Shown: positions 10,803-22,554, counted from the first letter of the stretch. The stretch is DNA of 64,000 nucleotides from Phoma sp. XZ068 (GCA_004835665.1 RBKR01000027.1:496001-560000), one strand, 5' to 3'. Notes: generated by a model from the letters alone, not told the origin. A program made the numbers and translations.

Positions 10803-10907
10803 ATCCAGGTCCTATATACTTTTCAATCGCATCCAGGTCCTATACACTTTTCAATCGCATCCAGGTTCTACACACCTTTCAATCGCATCCAGGTCCCATA
10901 TCCTTCT
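10803..10907 (+). repeat. 28-bp tandem repeat in the RVB1 5' region
   Basis: About 3.75 copies of a 28-base unit beginning ATCCAGGTCC and ending TTTCAATCGC, at 10803, 10831, 10859 and 10887. The copies differ at a few positions. It ends about 80 bases before the RVB1 start codon, so it is probably in the promoter or 5' UTR. Confidence 0.9.
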
Positions 10908-10985
10908 GTGCGCCAAGTCACCACTCGACGCCACTGCACATATCTGCCAACACTGCACATATCTGCAATCACACCGGCGCAGATC

Positions 10986-12473
10986 ATGGCGACGGTCCCG
11001 GTCAGCGAAGTCAAGAGCAATGCGCGCGAGAGCAGGACGGCGGCGCATTCACACATCAAGGGCCTTGGCCTGTCGAGCGATGGGCGCGCGACACCGAGTG
11101 CGGGCGGCTTCATTGGGCAGGCTGCAGCGAGAGAGGTATGTGGTGGCAGCTCTACGGCGCTTGCGAACATGGCTAACTATCCAGGCCTGCGGTCTCGTCG
11201 TCGACCTCGTCAAAGCAAAGAAAATGTCGGGCCGCGCCGTCCTCCTCGCTGGAGGGCCCGGCACAGGAAAGACGGCCCTCGCCCTCGCCGTCTCACAGGA
11301 ACTCGGCACCAAAGTGCCCTTCTGCCCCATTGTCGGCAGCGAAATCTACTCGGCCGAAGTCAAGAAGACCGAGGCCCTGATGGAGAACTTCCGCCGCGCC
11401 ATCGGCCTGCGCGTCAAGGAGACCAAGGAGGTCTACGAGGGCGAGGTCACCGAACTCACACCAGAGGAGGCAGAGAACCCCCTCGGCGGCTACGGCCGCA
11501 CCATCTCCCACCTCCTCATCACCCTCAAGTCGGCCAAGGGCACCAAGAAACTGCGCCTCGACCCCAGCATATACGAGGCCATCCAGAAGGAGCGCGTGCG
11601 CCTCGGCGACGTCATCTACATCGAAGCCAACACGGGCGCCGTCAAGCGCGTCGGCCGCTCGGATGCCTACGCCACCGAGTTCGACCTCGAGGCCGAGGAG
11701 TACGTGCCCATCCCCAAGGGCGACGTGCACAAGAAGAAGGAGATTGTGCAGGACGTCACGCTGCACGACCTGGATGTTGCCAACGCGCGACCACAGGGCG
11801 GCCAGGACATCATGAGCATGATGGGCCAGCTGATGAAGCCCAAGAAGACGGAAATCACCGAGAAGCTTCGTCTGGAGATCAACAAGGTGGTAAACCGCTA
11901 CATTGACCAGGGCGTCGCCGACCTCGTCCCCGGCGTCCTCTTCATCGACGAGGTAGCCCACCCCCCTCCCTTGCCCACCCCAAGAAACCATGCTAATTTC
12001 AATCGCAGGTCCACATGCTCGACCTCGAATCCTTCACCTTCCTCAACCGCGCCCTCGAATCCCCCCTCTCCCCCCTCGTAATCCTCGCCTCCAACCGCGG
12101 CACAACCCACATCCGCGGCGCCCCCAACCTGCCCCCCTCCGCCCACGGCATCCCCCCCGACCTCCTCGCCCGCCTCCTCATTGTCCCCACCCACCCCTAC
12201 GCCGGCCCCGAAATCAAGCAGATCATCGGCCTGCGCGTCGCCACGGAGAAACTCGCCATCGCTGAAGCGGCAAAGGATAAAGTCACAGAGTTGGGTGTGC
12301 GCGTGTCGCTGCGGTATGCGCTGCAGATTCTTGCGCCGGCGAGTGTGCTGGCCAAGGTTGGGGGGAGGGAAGGTGGGGAGATTGCGGTTCAAGATGTGGA
12401 GGAGTGTGAGGGGTTGTTTTTGGATGCGGGGAGGAGTGCTAAGGGGTTGGGTGGGGAGGGGTATATTTCGTAG
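10986..12473 (+). CDS. RVB1: RuvB-like AAA+ ATPase 1 (Pontin/Rvb1)
   Basis: Three exons: 10986-11135, 11185-11952, 12009-12473, giving 460 residues, close to the family length of about 456. Intron 1 (49 nt) starts GTATGT and has CTAAC; intron 2 (56 nt) ends CGCAG. Walker A is GGPGTGKT at 73-80. Walker B is LFIDE ending at 306; intron 2 falls right after that Glu, before VHMLD. The OB-fold insertion domain lies between them (VTELTPEEAENPLGGYGRT to GGQDIMSMMGQ). The sensor 1 (ASNRG) and sensor 2 (SLRYALQIL) regions are present. Rvb1 forms a hetero-hexameric ring with Rvb2 and works in INO80, SWR1, Tip60/NuA4 and R2TP (snoRNP, PIKK assembly). All catalytic motifs look intact. Confidence 0.96.
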
Positions 12474-13766
12474 GGGCGACGTACCGAGGACGAAGCACCA
12501 AGGCGAAGAGCGAAGGATGAAGGATGACGACGAAGATGAATGAGTGAAGAAAGAAAGAAGAAAGAAAGAAGAAAGAGCATGTATACTACGCAGCAACATC
12601 CATCTGATCGGTAATGATGATAAAGTATCTCACTTCCTTGATCCAGCCGCGTGATATAATCGAGGACCTATATCGACCTGTAACAAGGGCTCTCGCAGAA
12701 CTGATGCTAGCAAGTAGTCTTGGACGGCTGACGGCGTGTTAGAAAAAGTAGTCACGAATGGTTTGTTTGAGACTGAAATCGTCATGGAAATAATAAAGGA
12801 GGGAGGGAAGGAGGTAAGACTTGTATTTTGTGGCTTTTGTATGTGTTCGGTGTTGGAAATGGAGGTGGAAGGGGAGGAAAGTGGATGTTGGGGATGGTGA
12901 TTATATGGTATAGTATGGTAGGTGTACCGGCAGGACATCATTCCTTAGATCAGATGTAATCGTCATTCCCTCTTTTTTCATTTTTTCAGGAAAGGGAGAG
13001 GGGGTTCAAGGTTGTTGTGAACTGGTAATACACCTGCGAACCGTTGATGATAGAGTGTAGAGTGTTGCTAGGGTGCTGAGAGATATAGTGCTGAAGTATA
13101 GGCGGAGGTGATGGTAATAAGGTCGCGGTTAGTTACTTAGACCTGCAGTTACACCTACGACTTCGCGTATAAAACAAAGTTATATCGTAGACACGAAGTC
13201 GCACGGCTTTCCCAAGAAGAAAATTAATATAAACATTGATTGTCAACGGTACCAATACAGTACACCTTACAGGAACAGTTGCAGCGGATGTAAGTGTGTC
13301 AAGAGAATAAACACCGTAAAAGCAGGAAAATGAAGGGAGCAGGTATAGATTGTCGTGTTTGATATAGCTTTCGTCCGAGTAGTTGGAGTTGGAATAGGTA
13401 CTGGTGAGCTTATACATGGTACGGATGGCTGTTGGGTATACGGTAGATATCGTGTTGGAGAATGTGAATGTGATTTTTAAGAGGAGGTTTGATATGAGTA
13501 TTGCCGTTAACTACCTCGTAGAAATCATGTACTTGATATTGCAGCCGATGAGCGTACCCAGGCCCGCCAATCGGTGACTTCGGGTGGCAACGGAGCGAGA
13601 TGGTCAAGTAGCCGACCGAGGTGTTTGCATCATCAAGCTTGACTTTCTCGCCGCATCAGACACAAAACTTCACACTGCAACGTCCCGCACCTTGCTCTCT
13701 CGTAGGGCTCGCTCGGTAAACTCCTTCACTCGCACACAAAACAACCACACAACCACATCACGCACA
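12474..13766. other. intergenic
   Basis: No supported gene. A GAAAGAA-type purine-rich run (about 12548-12575) follows the RVB1 stop. Open frames around 12630-12941 and 13133-13417 on the minus strand are short and low in complexity. The last 150 bases are rich in CACAC/ACAACC, typical of the 5' leader of the next gene. Confidence 0.45.
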
Positions 13767-14225
13767 ATGCTGCGCACAATCACCCACCTCCCGCGCCACC
13801 TCTCGCGCCGCGCCGCCCTCTTCAGCACATCCGCACCGCGCCCGTCCTCACCCTTCGGCGGCCCCAGTCCCCCCCGCCTGCCCAAGGAAGAACAAGAACT
13901 CTTCGAAAAGCTACAAAAGCAATCAACCGGCGCCTTCAGTCAGCCCAAGCCCGACACTGAACCTGCCCAGAGCTTGCGCATGAAGATCAATCAATCCCCA
14001 GACTCCGCCTCCGCAGAGCCGCAGATCCGCTTCGAAAACGGCAAGGAGATAAAGCAAGGCGAGGAATTCCATCCCAATATGCGGCGCGGCGCACCCCCGG
14101 AGTTCGAGGGCGATGTCAATCCAAAGACGGGCGAGGTTGGCGGGCCGAAGAACGAGCCATTGCGGTGGGGGAGTACGGAGAAGAGTGGGGATTGGAGCTA
14201 TAATGGGAGGGTTACTGATTTTTAG
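13767..14225 (+). CDS. SDH8: succinate dehydrogenase assembly factor 4 (SDHAF4/Sdh8)
   Basis: A 152-residue single-exon gene. The start is the Met of MLRTITHLPRHLSRR; the frame is open 61 codons upstream, but this Met begins a typical mitochondrial presequence rich in Arg, Leu and Ser. The C-terminal third carries the family signature: GGAPPEFEG-like Pro/Gly spacing, DVNPKTGEVGGPKNEP, then a terminal WSYNGRVTDF. SDHAF4 proteins are matrix chaperones that bind flavinated Sdh1 and help it join Sdh2 to form complex II while limiting oxidant production. The length and the strongly conserved C-terminus match fungal members. A run of 14 G follows about 20 bases after the stop. Confidence 0.9.
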   Translation: MLRTITHLPRHLSRRAALFSTSAPRPSSPFGGPSPPRLPKEEQELFEKLQKQSTGAFSQPKPDTEPAQSLRMKINQSPDSASAEPQIRFENGKEIKQGEEFHPNMRRGAPPEFEGDVNPKTGEVGGPKNEPLRWGSTEKSGDWSYNGRVTDF

Positions 14226-16071
14226 ATGGATTTGCATTGGTGGTTTGGGGGGGGGGGGGGTTGTATGTTGTATGATAGAATGTAGAGAGATATTTAGTGT
14301 AGAGGCTGTATTGGGTATAATTGAGCCATGCAGATATATGGCAAGAAACTGTTTGAATAGACATGCTCAAGTGGGCTGGCAGGTCAAAATTGCGTCTACA
14401 TCTATTCCCCTGCGCAGGTGCATGGTGTATTTATCCCTACTTTGAACTTCCAAGTGCTTGGAACTTGTCCTATATCTATATACAATCAGAGATGCTACTT
14501 TACTATTAACTTGTTAAAAATTAGCAACAAAAAGGCCTTCTAAAGCTGGAGGAATGCAGGCACTCTGTTGATAAGAGTTTTGAAGTGCCTGCGTACATAG
14601 TCTTCTTCACTCTAGGCACCCGAACTGGGGTTGAGGGCTACACATGTATTCAGTCACTCCTCACACACCATCACCAGGCAACCGGTGAAGGCCGTCCAAT
14701 TTTGCAGTATAGCGCGGCAAAGACAATATTTCAAAGACACCACGCACATGGATCCTTCTCGTATGCATACCGATCATGCCTCAACAGTCTAGACCCCGCA
14801 GTCTATCGTGCACTTCCTGATGCGGACGCGAGTCAGAAGCGAGACTGGTGGAACTTCTGCACGCGGTGGCTTGTGGGTGTCAGCCGCCTTACCGGACCCC
14901 GCGCAAACATGTCTCGTATTGCGGGACAACGGCATCGAAGACCAAACAAAGTACTGCCAAATGAGTAGCACGTCTCGGAATAGCAATAAAAATTTGAACA
15001 CGAGAACGATATCAGAGCACCGCAAGACTGTCAAAGAAAAGCATCAAGGCTAGACTCGCTGACAGTGCAGCGCGCGCCAATAACAAGACGCTTGGACAGC
15101 ACGTTTCGAGGAAGCGGGATTGCGTGCCTGTCGTGACATCTCCGGGTGAGACGGTCTTGTGCGCACGAGGCGTCTTGCACGCTGCAGAAACAGAAACAGT
15201 TGTTCGAGCCTGGATGTGGTTTTCCTCGGGCGCAAGCCTCCTGGTTCCAGGCACCGAGGCACTAGCGTTCGAGTCTACGACTGTTGCTTGTAAAAAAGCG
15301 GCGATCAGTGACCCAAAAATGGGTGATCTCCAGGGCACATCCTTGGCGGTGCCTAAGCTTCAGCACGCCCGAGGTTGGGGATCTTGTCCTGTTGTGTGGA
15401 AGAGGTGACTGCTAGCTGTCAACTGCACTGCCCAAGGCCGTCGCAATCACGCTGCAAGCACACGCACTTCATATTGCACTGCTGTGCGCGGATTTCCCGG
15501 CGAGGCGCAGCGAAGATACGATGCTGGCTGTCGGGCGCTTGTGCAGGCCCGGGTCAGGGGTCGAGACCAGCGAATCGTATTCGGCGGCGGTTCCGTTTGA
15601 GCACGCTGCACGGTGAAGGGTCTGGATTTTGGGTTGCTCCAGGGAGCATAGCGTGCAACAACGTGAAAGGAGCACCGTGGCTACGGCACCTGCGCTGCGA
15701 AGTACCTTAAGACGGAAGCCCCCGCGGCCCGCAGTCAAGGCTGCAATACTTTTGAGTTGGAGGTGTTGTTGTTTGAGCATCACACGGTTCGTATCGCGAA
15801 ATCGCCTGCGGTCATCCTCATTTGCTGATTCCGACTAGGACCTTACACTTGCGCTGGACCACGGAAATTCGATAGCCCATGATGAAGTAGATACGATGCG
15901 ACCGGACTTGAAGCATTCTTGTACTCCCTGATAGATACCCCGTCAACCACCCACAGCCCTGGTTGGTGTTTCCGGATTTCGGGTCGCTTTTACTCGACCT
16001 TGGGCCTCCACGACCCATAAGACTTGCTAAGACCGTCTTACGCCCAGGACCACAGGACGTTGATCGCCAGC
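14226..16071. other. intergenic, 1.8 kb
   Basis: It starts with a 14-base G run (14247-14260) in the 3' region of the SDHAF4 gene. Between 14500 and 16000 open frames occur on both strands in overlapping positions without recognisable domains. I find no supported gene, transposon ends or RNA gene. Confidence 0.4.
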
Positions 16072-17966
16072 ATGATCGGTGTGCTGCTGTATGTGGCTTT
16101 GCTGCTGCAGGTTGCAGCAGCCCTCAATTTGACCGTTGACCTTGGGTACTCCAGGTACAGAGGAAAGGACATCGGCAATGGCGTGTATCGGTGGGCTGGT
16201 ATGCGTTACGCAAGGAGCGTTTCGCGCGTCGACGGCCTGCGCTTCACTGCACCACAAGAACCTCTCGAAGAGACAAACAAGGTAACATCCGACGCAAGTA
16301 AAGTAAGCAATTCATCACTCCTTCTATAATTTTCCTAACCGTAATAGTTCGGTCCTCTCTGCATTGGCACCCACAGCGACCTCGAGGCAGAGTTTGGCAG
16401 CAGATGGTCAGAGGACTGCCTTTTCGTCAACGTCTTCGCACCCGCCAAAGCTACCAACACGAGCAAGCATCCGGTCTATGTCTTCATTCAAGGGGGCGGG
16501 TTCAACATGAACGGCAACGCAAATTACGATGGCGCCGATTTGATTGACGCTGCCGCCGGAGATATGGTCGTTGTCAACTTCAATTACCGAGTCGGCCCGT
16601 ATGGATTCCTGGCCAGCAAGGAGATCCAAAACAATAAGACATTGAGTCTGAACAACGGATTGAAGGATCAGAGACTTCTGTTGAAGTGGGTGCAAAAGTA
16701 TATTCACGAGTTTGGCGGTGATGCCGGCCATGTCACGCTTGGTGGAGCGAGTGCTGGTGGCGGTTCGGTGGTCTTACAACTCACGGCCTTCGGTGGACGC
16801 AACGACAACCTCTTCCACGCTGCTGCCGCGGAGTCTGCTGCGTTCCCACCTCTCCGCAATGTCGAGCAAAGCCAGTGGCAATACGAAGCTCTCCTGCATC
16901 AAACAGGATGCAAGGACCTTGCCTGCCTAAGCTCGCTCGACACTGTATCCTTCCAGACCGCTGTCCGAAGTCTCAAGATGCCTTTCCCGGGCGGAAAGAA
17001 TCCCCCAATCTACTTCTGGAATCCAACCTTGGACTACGACTTCGTTCAAGACTACACGTACAGGGAACTCAAGAACGACCGCTACGTCAAAATGCCCACT
17101 ATCTTTGGCGACTCCACCAACGAAGGAATCAACTTCACGCCAAAAACCATCTCAAACTACGATCTCGCCCGCCAATTCATTGTCGACCAGTTCCCCGCCG
17201 CAAACTGGCCTAAAATTAGAACTGTATGGAACAACCCCATCAGCGCCGTCGCCGACGCCCGCTGGCGCGCCCTCGCCTCGGACGTCTACGGCCACATCCG
17301 CTACAACTGCCCCAACCTCAACATGTCCTCCGTCTACGCCGAAAACAACACGCACCCCACCTACCAATACCGGTGGAACGTCGGCACCGCCTCGCACGTG
17401 GCCGAGCTGCCGTCCATCTGGAACAACGGCACCACTGCCTCCGCCGTCTTCATGCAAGCCTACTGGGCGAGTTTCATCAGGAGCTACGATCCCAACAAGT
17501 ACACCGCAGACTTCTGGGTCAGCAAGGGCCAAGAAATAGATAACCCGGAGTGGACGACATTCAAGAACCAGACGGGCGGGGGGATGCGCATGCGCTTTGG
17601 CGACGATAATCAGGTTGGTATGGAGGAAGTCAGTGCTCAGGAGTGGACGAGGTGCAATGTCATTTCCAACATGGGACTGCACTTGGAACAGTATGTTTTC
17701 CCCCCTACACCCCCTTTCCGTTTCCCTCCTCCATAGTGGTGCGGCGAATCGCATTTGATGCATTCCTGTGGCCTTGGCGAATTGCCCAATCTTGTAGACT
17801 TTTTTTTTGTTGGAAAAGCGTTGCCGCAGAGCCGCATTCCCGTGAGTTTTTGCTGACGAGTTCTAGACCTGCTAGCGCTGGGTTGCGTGTGCCGCCCCTT
17901 ACATCGTCGATGTACCTTACTGTCGGTGTCGTGGCCTTCGGTCTTGCGCAGTGGCTGTTTCCCTGA
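16072..17966 (+). CDS. secreted type-B carboxylesterase/lipase, probably GPI-anchored
   Basis: Proposed exons 16072-16302, 16348-17690 and 17867-17966, giving 557 residues. A signal peptide opens the protein (MIGVLLYVALLLQVAAALN). Type-B carboxylesterase features are SEDCLFVNVF, the oxyanion-loop region FIQGGGF, and the nucleophile elbow GGASAGGGS with Ser212. Glu336 (in STNEG) and His427 (SHVAELP) complete the likely triad. Intron 1 (45 nt, GTAAGC to AATAG) restores the family motif ASKFGPLC. The frame would otherwise end soon after 17690. A 176-nt intron (GTATGT, CTGAC, TTCTAG) joins it to a tail, PASAGLRVPPLTSSMY, followed by a hydrophobic stretch that looks like a GPI-anchor signal. The substrate is unknown. 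The last exon is the least certain part. Confidence 0.85.
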
Positions 17967-18988
17967 ACGTCTCACTCGCTATGCTACATTGTAGCTTCAT
18001 ACTCGAAAAACACACATCGATAACCCCAACGGTGGAATCCGATGAAATTACTAAGAGCCATCGGGCTTGTATCTGGAAGTCAAGAGACTAAGGAACCACC
18101 GGTATTGGCGATCTGGAGGATTCCAATGACGACCAGCCAGCGAGAATCTGCTCGATGGCAGCTTTGCTAGCATGATCAGACTGAGCCATTAAGACTAAGG
18201 CAGCACGTATGCTGTGAGCAAGCCCCTAATGAGCGAATTATCTCAACTGCCGCTTTGGACAAGAATACGAATGCCACGTCTGGCTGACGCAAGGGACGAG
18301 GGACCTTCTGAGGCACGATAGTGAACGACTGCGTGGGCTCGGATGTTTGCAAGGAACGAGGCGTAGAGGAAGATAGAGACGAAGACGAAGACGAAGTGAA
18401 GTAAAAGACGAAGACGACGAAGGAAATGAGGAAGAGAGTATGGTGCAGGACAGAAGAACAGCTACTTGAGCATGTTACTTCGCCGACGAAAGAGAACGCC
18501 GACTCTGAACTTCGCCGAAGTGAACTTGACTGAACAAATTTCGGTCACTCCGAGATACGAAGTTCAAGACCGTAAACACGTAGAACGGCTGAAGAAAAAA
18601 TCGAATCTTACATCGCATGTCAGCAGTCCCAATATGCTTAGTGCCCGCTCCCTCATTCGTCCACTCTAGCTGCACCTCACTCTACCTACATGCTGATTCT
18701 TGGCCTGCCATGCATGGCGTCAATTCATCACGGGCGTATACTCAACTGGGTACGCAACAGTCGGCGACTCAGCTTCGCGGCGCTGCTGAACAGATTCCTA
18801 GACCGCTCAAACCGCCAGCCATCGCGTGAAGTACTCCTACCACCAAACTGACCACAACACTGACAACATAACTAAAACCATTTTACCTCTTCATCAACTA
18901 TAAATCAAGACGCGATGCCCACCAAACGTCACCACCAGCACGAAACCCAACGCACACCCATCTATTCAACACCAGCTCCACCAGCACA
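17967..18988. other. intergenic
   Basis: A GAAGACGAAGAC purine-rich microsatellite-like stretch lies at about 18370-18425. A TATAAA-like site lies at about 18899, some 90 bases upstream of the next start codon. Nothing else was recognised. Confidence 0.45.
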
Positions 18989-19634
18989 ATGCGCACCTCC
19001 CACGCCCTCCTCTTAACAGCTCTTTCCCTCCTCTCCTCCCTCGCCCCCACCACCGCAAAATGCTGCGGCCAAGGCGAATGCAAATCCTGGTCCCCATTCC
19101 CGCGCCCCAACCGCCCCGACGCGGAAATCTGCAACCGCTGGCAGTGCGCCGACGGCTTCCACCACGGCCCCTTCCAGTGCTGCGGCCGCGGGAAGTGCAA
19201 TATTTTCTGCTGTAACTGCGATGCGGTTGGTGGACAAGGTATGTCCTGCATCCCCTCCTCCCAAGAAACCCCCTCTCGCTTTGGTTGATGGTTATGCTTG
19301 TGTGGTGTGGTGTGGTGTTTGTACTAACTCAACAGTCTGTCGCTCCGCCAAAGAATCCACCCTCCTCACTTCAGAAACCGTGCTCGAGCTGGAAGGCGAC
19401 ATCGCAGCAGCAGACGCGGAGATGTTTCGGGCTGCGAATACGGGGGGAACGGGGGATATGTCGGTTGGCGAGTTTGCGGAGTATTTTGGCGCGTGGGTGG
19501 GCGATCCGGAGTTGCTGGCTAAGTTTAACTTGTGAGTGTCAAGCGCTGGGGGTGTGTGCGTGGCTAATAGGGTTTGCAGGTACGATAGGAATGGGGATGG
19601 GTTTTTGCAGGTGAATGAGTTGAGGCTGGCTTAG
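18989..19634 (+). CDS. secreted cysteine-rich protein with C-terminal EF-hand
   Basis: Three exons, 18989-19238, 19336-19531 and 19580-19634, giving 166 residues. The signal peptide is MRTSHALLLTALSLLSSLAPTTA. The mature N-terminus is Cys-rich with two related motifs, CCGQGEC and CCGRGKC, plus further cysteines (CNIFCCNC). After a helical linker come a degenerate EF-hand loop (NTGGTGDMSVGE) and a canonical calcium loop at 151-162, DRNGDGFLQVNE, which is split by intron 2. Both introns have good signals (GTATGT with ACTAAC and AACAG; GTGAGT with GCTAAT and TTTGCAG). The architecture suggests an extracellular calcium-binding protein; small secreted Cys-rich proteins of fungi are often wall or host-interaction proteins, but that role is inference. 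Confidence 0.82.
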
Positions 19635-20260
19635 GATATAGTCGCGTCTAGGTATTGGGGTGTCGGGGAGGAGTGATCTGTGAGGAGAGCGGATGGCAGT
19701 GGATATGAGAAGCGAATACTGCGTCACTGGGAGTCATTCGTGTGGTCAATGGCTGCTTGCTAGGTTGTAGTAAAGTATCGAAAATCTAAATGATGGAAAA
19801 ACCCCTGGAGTTTGTACTGAGGCGGTCTGGTTATCAAAACACTCATTGCTGCTCGGCTTAACTGCGACGTGTTGGACTGGAATATCGCGTTCAGGGCAGC
19901 CACAGATACACCTTTTGAATAGGACAAGTAGAAAGCAGAAACGAAGATTGAAGGCGGTGAGAATATTGTCCATAAATGACCTCGAGATCATCAATGTAGC
20001 CCAAGTCCAGATGTTTCCTGCCAATTCGATGTACTGGACCCCGACAAAAGACCAACTAGGATAAAACAAGACACAACCCATCACATGTTGAAAACGAACT
20101 AGTGAATGTATGAAATGCAATGCGAATAGATTGAACAAACACTGAGAACGATCCAACCGACTTACGTATACCGAGAAAACCTGAGCACCGAACGACTACC
20201 AGCCACCAAGCCCAACGAAGCAGTAAGAGAGAGAGAGACTGTATGCTAGGGGAAAAAAGC
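19635..20260. other. intergenic between convergent genes
   Basis: This is the 3' side of both the EF-hand gene and the DUF7587-like gene. A GAGAGAGAGA run lies at about 20226-20239. No supported gene. Confidence 0.5.
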
Positions 20261-20884
20261 TCAAGCGTCGCTAACGCCACCCACCGCTCTCCAAGCCTCC
20301 TTCTGCCCCCTTCCAACAGGCGTCTGATCGCGAATAGCTTGAGCAGGAATACGATACATAACCAAATACTCGCCCCAGTGCAACCACTCATCCTTCGCAC
20401 CATCGACATCCTACCTACATCAGTGAACTACAACATCAATGCGTCACGTAAGCTAACTCACCTTCAGCAGATCAACAGCACGGAATACAGGCCCGCGCGC
20501 AAAGTGCCGCGTATCTACCGTCACGACGAGGACTTCCTCGCCCCACTGGGCTGCCCAGTGCTGCGCTACGTTTTCCGCGTGCGAGAGCGTGTCGTAGACG
20601 CTGATGAAGGGCGAGCTGATGTTGGTCTGTTGGTGGAGGTGGGCGAGGCCGAAACGAGAGAGGGCGGAGGTGTAGTTGAGGATTGTGGTTTGGTTTTTGG
20701 CACTGAAGCCTGTGGAGAAGGAGTAGCGGGTTTGTGCGCTGGTTCTCTGGACGCGGTATACGAGGGGTGGGATGGTGGTTGGTGTGGTGGGAGAAGGGGG
20801 GAGGTGGGTTGCAGGTTGAGCGAAGAGGGCTGTGGGTGTTAGAGGGGGTGGGTGGAAGGGAGCGGTGGGATGCTTACTGGCCAT
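20261..20884 (-). CDS. DUF7587-like fungal protein
   Basis: Proposed exons on the minus strand are 20878-20884, 20462-20829 and 20261-20410, giving 174 residues. The first intron (48 nt) has a GTAAGC donor, CTAAC branch and CACAG acceptor. It is in frame without a stop, so an unspliced reading is also possible. The second (51 nt) starts GTGAGT and ends GTAG. The protein reads PPLVYRVQRTSAQTRYS near the start, then SPFISVYDTLSHAEN, VLVVTVDTRHF, GPVFRAVDLLKD and EYLVMYRIPAQAI. This pattern matches a fungal family listed as DUF7587, related in layout to ADP-ribosyltransferase-like folds, though I cannot show activity. No signal peptide. The biological role is unknown. Confidence 0.78.
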
Positions 20885-22554
20885 GGTGGTGAAGGATGGG
20901 ATAGTTGGTTGCTTCGTGAATATGTCCAGTCTGATTGAGCTTATTGCCGAGTGTATGGACAGTGAGGAGTGAGGCAAATGGAGCGAGGCAGTACGATTAA
21001 GATGTAGAGTCGACAACGAGATGGGATTGTTTGAGACACGACAAGCACACGGAGTGACTTGAAAATTGGTAAATGTATGTTGACGAATGTGTCGAATTTC
21101 CAGCCTTCGGCGTTCATTTAAGAACTGCCGCACAAGAGCGACAGCAGCCCCAATTTCGTCAACCAGGCTCCAAGTCTTCGCGACAACGTCTGCTCCGGCC
21201 ATGTCGAATCCCTTCCCCGTCCCGAGTTGAATGGCTTAGTTAGTGATATCTACCCGTGCGCTCGACGGGAATGGCAGCTGGCAAACGCTACTTGCCGATA
21301 TTCAATGGAATTTCAATGGATCGTATTGAATGAGGTTGGGTGCCTAGAAGAGAACGGCAGGCAAGCCGTCTGTTTTCCGTAAATGATAGAGTATCTAGAT
21401 CGCGGGAGGTCAAGATCTTGTTTTCAATATGCTCGTTTTGGAAACTAACCATGCTGATGTCGTACAATTGGCGTGCCTCCGCCCATTGTTACCCCGTCTA
21501 GCGTGCAGATTGACCAGAGTCGAGGCTGCATAATATCAGATCTGTACCACAGTTCCAGTGTCTTGGTAAGCGGAGGCGAGCCCTTGGATCACTGATTGTG
21601 AGAGACGTCGGTGCATTCATGCTTGTTCTTGTTGCATGAAGCGCCTAGAACGCATAAAATAGCGTCTTGAAACGCAGCTATACCCGGACTCGCAAAGTGA
21701 ACTTCTCTAGAATTGATTTCAGAGTATTAGTCGCTGGCGTAAGGACTGTTATGAAGCATATTCTTTTCACTTCGCTTGGAAGCGTTGACACTCTTAAGCT
21801 GGCACTGCGTTTATCCGTTCGAAATGATAGTCGCTATCGGTAGCATAAATCGCATTTTGACAATGTTAGTTAGACCAAGAGGCTTCTCACGTCCGTGTTA
21901 CCGTTCATCGTGACATTGGCCGCTCGTTGATGTCGCACAGATAAACGGGCGCATGCGCTGACCTGAATTCTGGGTAGCTTCCCATTGGTCGGCCACGCGA
22001 AATCCCTCAGAATCAGATCTGATATGCTCGGTGTTTCCCGAGTAGACGAGGAAACAAAGCCGACGCCTGCCTGGCTGCGCAGCTGCACGTAGCGGTTGGC
22101 TTGCAGACGGGAGGGTACGCGCAGGTCGGGGCCACAAAAATTGACAAACGAAGTAGCGGTGAGTGAACCCGTTGACAGCTGTCATTGCGAAATAACACGG
22201 GAGATGTCGAGATGGAAGTGAGTTGAAGATCAGGGACATCGTGAAGGTCGCAGACACGTGAACCGCGTTGAGCCACTAGTCTACTCTGGGAAAGCGCGAC
22301 TTCCGAGCCCGACGTCGAAAAAGTTAACGATGGCAGGAGCGAGGTGCAGCGACAACAAAACACGTCCACACCCAGTACAGTATGCCAATCGCTTTAGAAA
22401 GTATATGCGATCCAGAATCTGATAATTGAACAGCTTCTCTGTTCCTCCCAAGCCGCTCCACGATCCCCCTGCCTCTTCTGCGCACCCTCAACACCACCAC
22501 TCGGTCATCGCGAACACCCAAGCACTCCGCTGCTCTCACATCTAGACGCACAAA
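20885..22554. other. intergenic, 1.7 kb
   Basis: Upstream of the DUF7587-like gene the minus frame stays open to 21202, but it reads as leader. From 21240 to 22440 the sequence is AT-richer with only short frames. The last 100 bases are C-rich, like the leader of the mitoribosomal gene. No supported gene. Confidence 0.45.

Noticed and set aside
11293..11991. Minus-strand frame of 232 codons inside RVB1
   Set aside because: It is antisense to a highly conserved ATPase with complete motifs.
17152..17763. Minus-strand frame opposite the carboxylesterase
   Set aside because: Shadow of the esterase coding strand; no domain, and Val/Gly-rich as expected from reverse complement codons.
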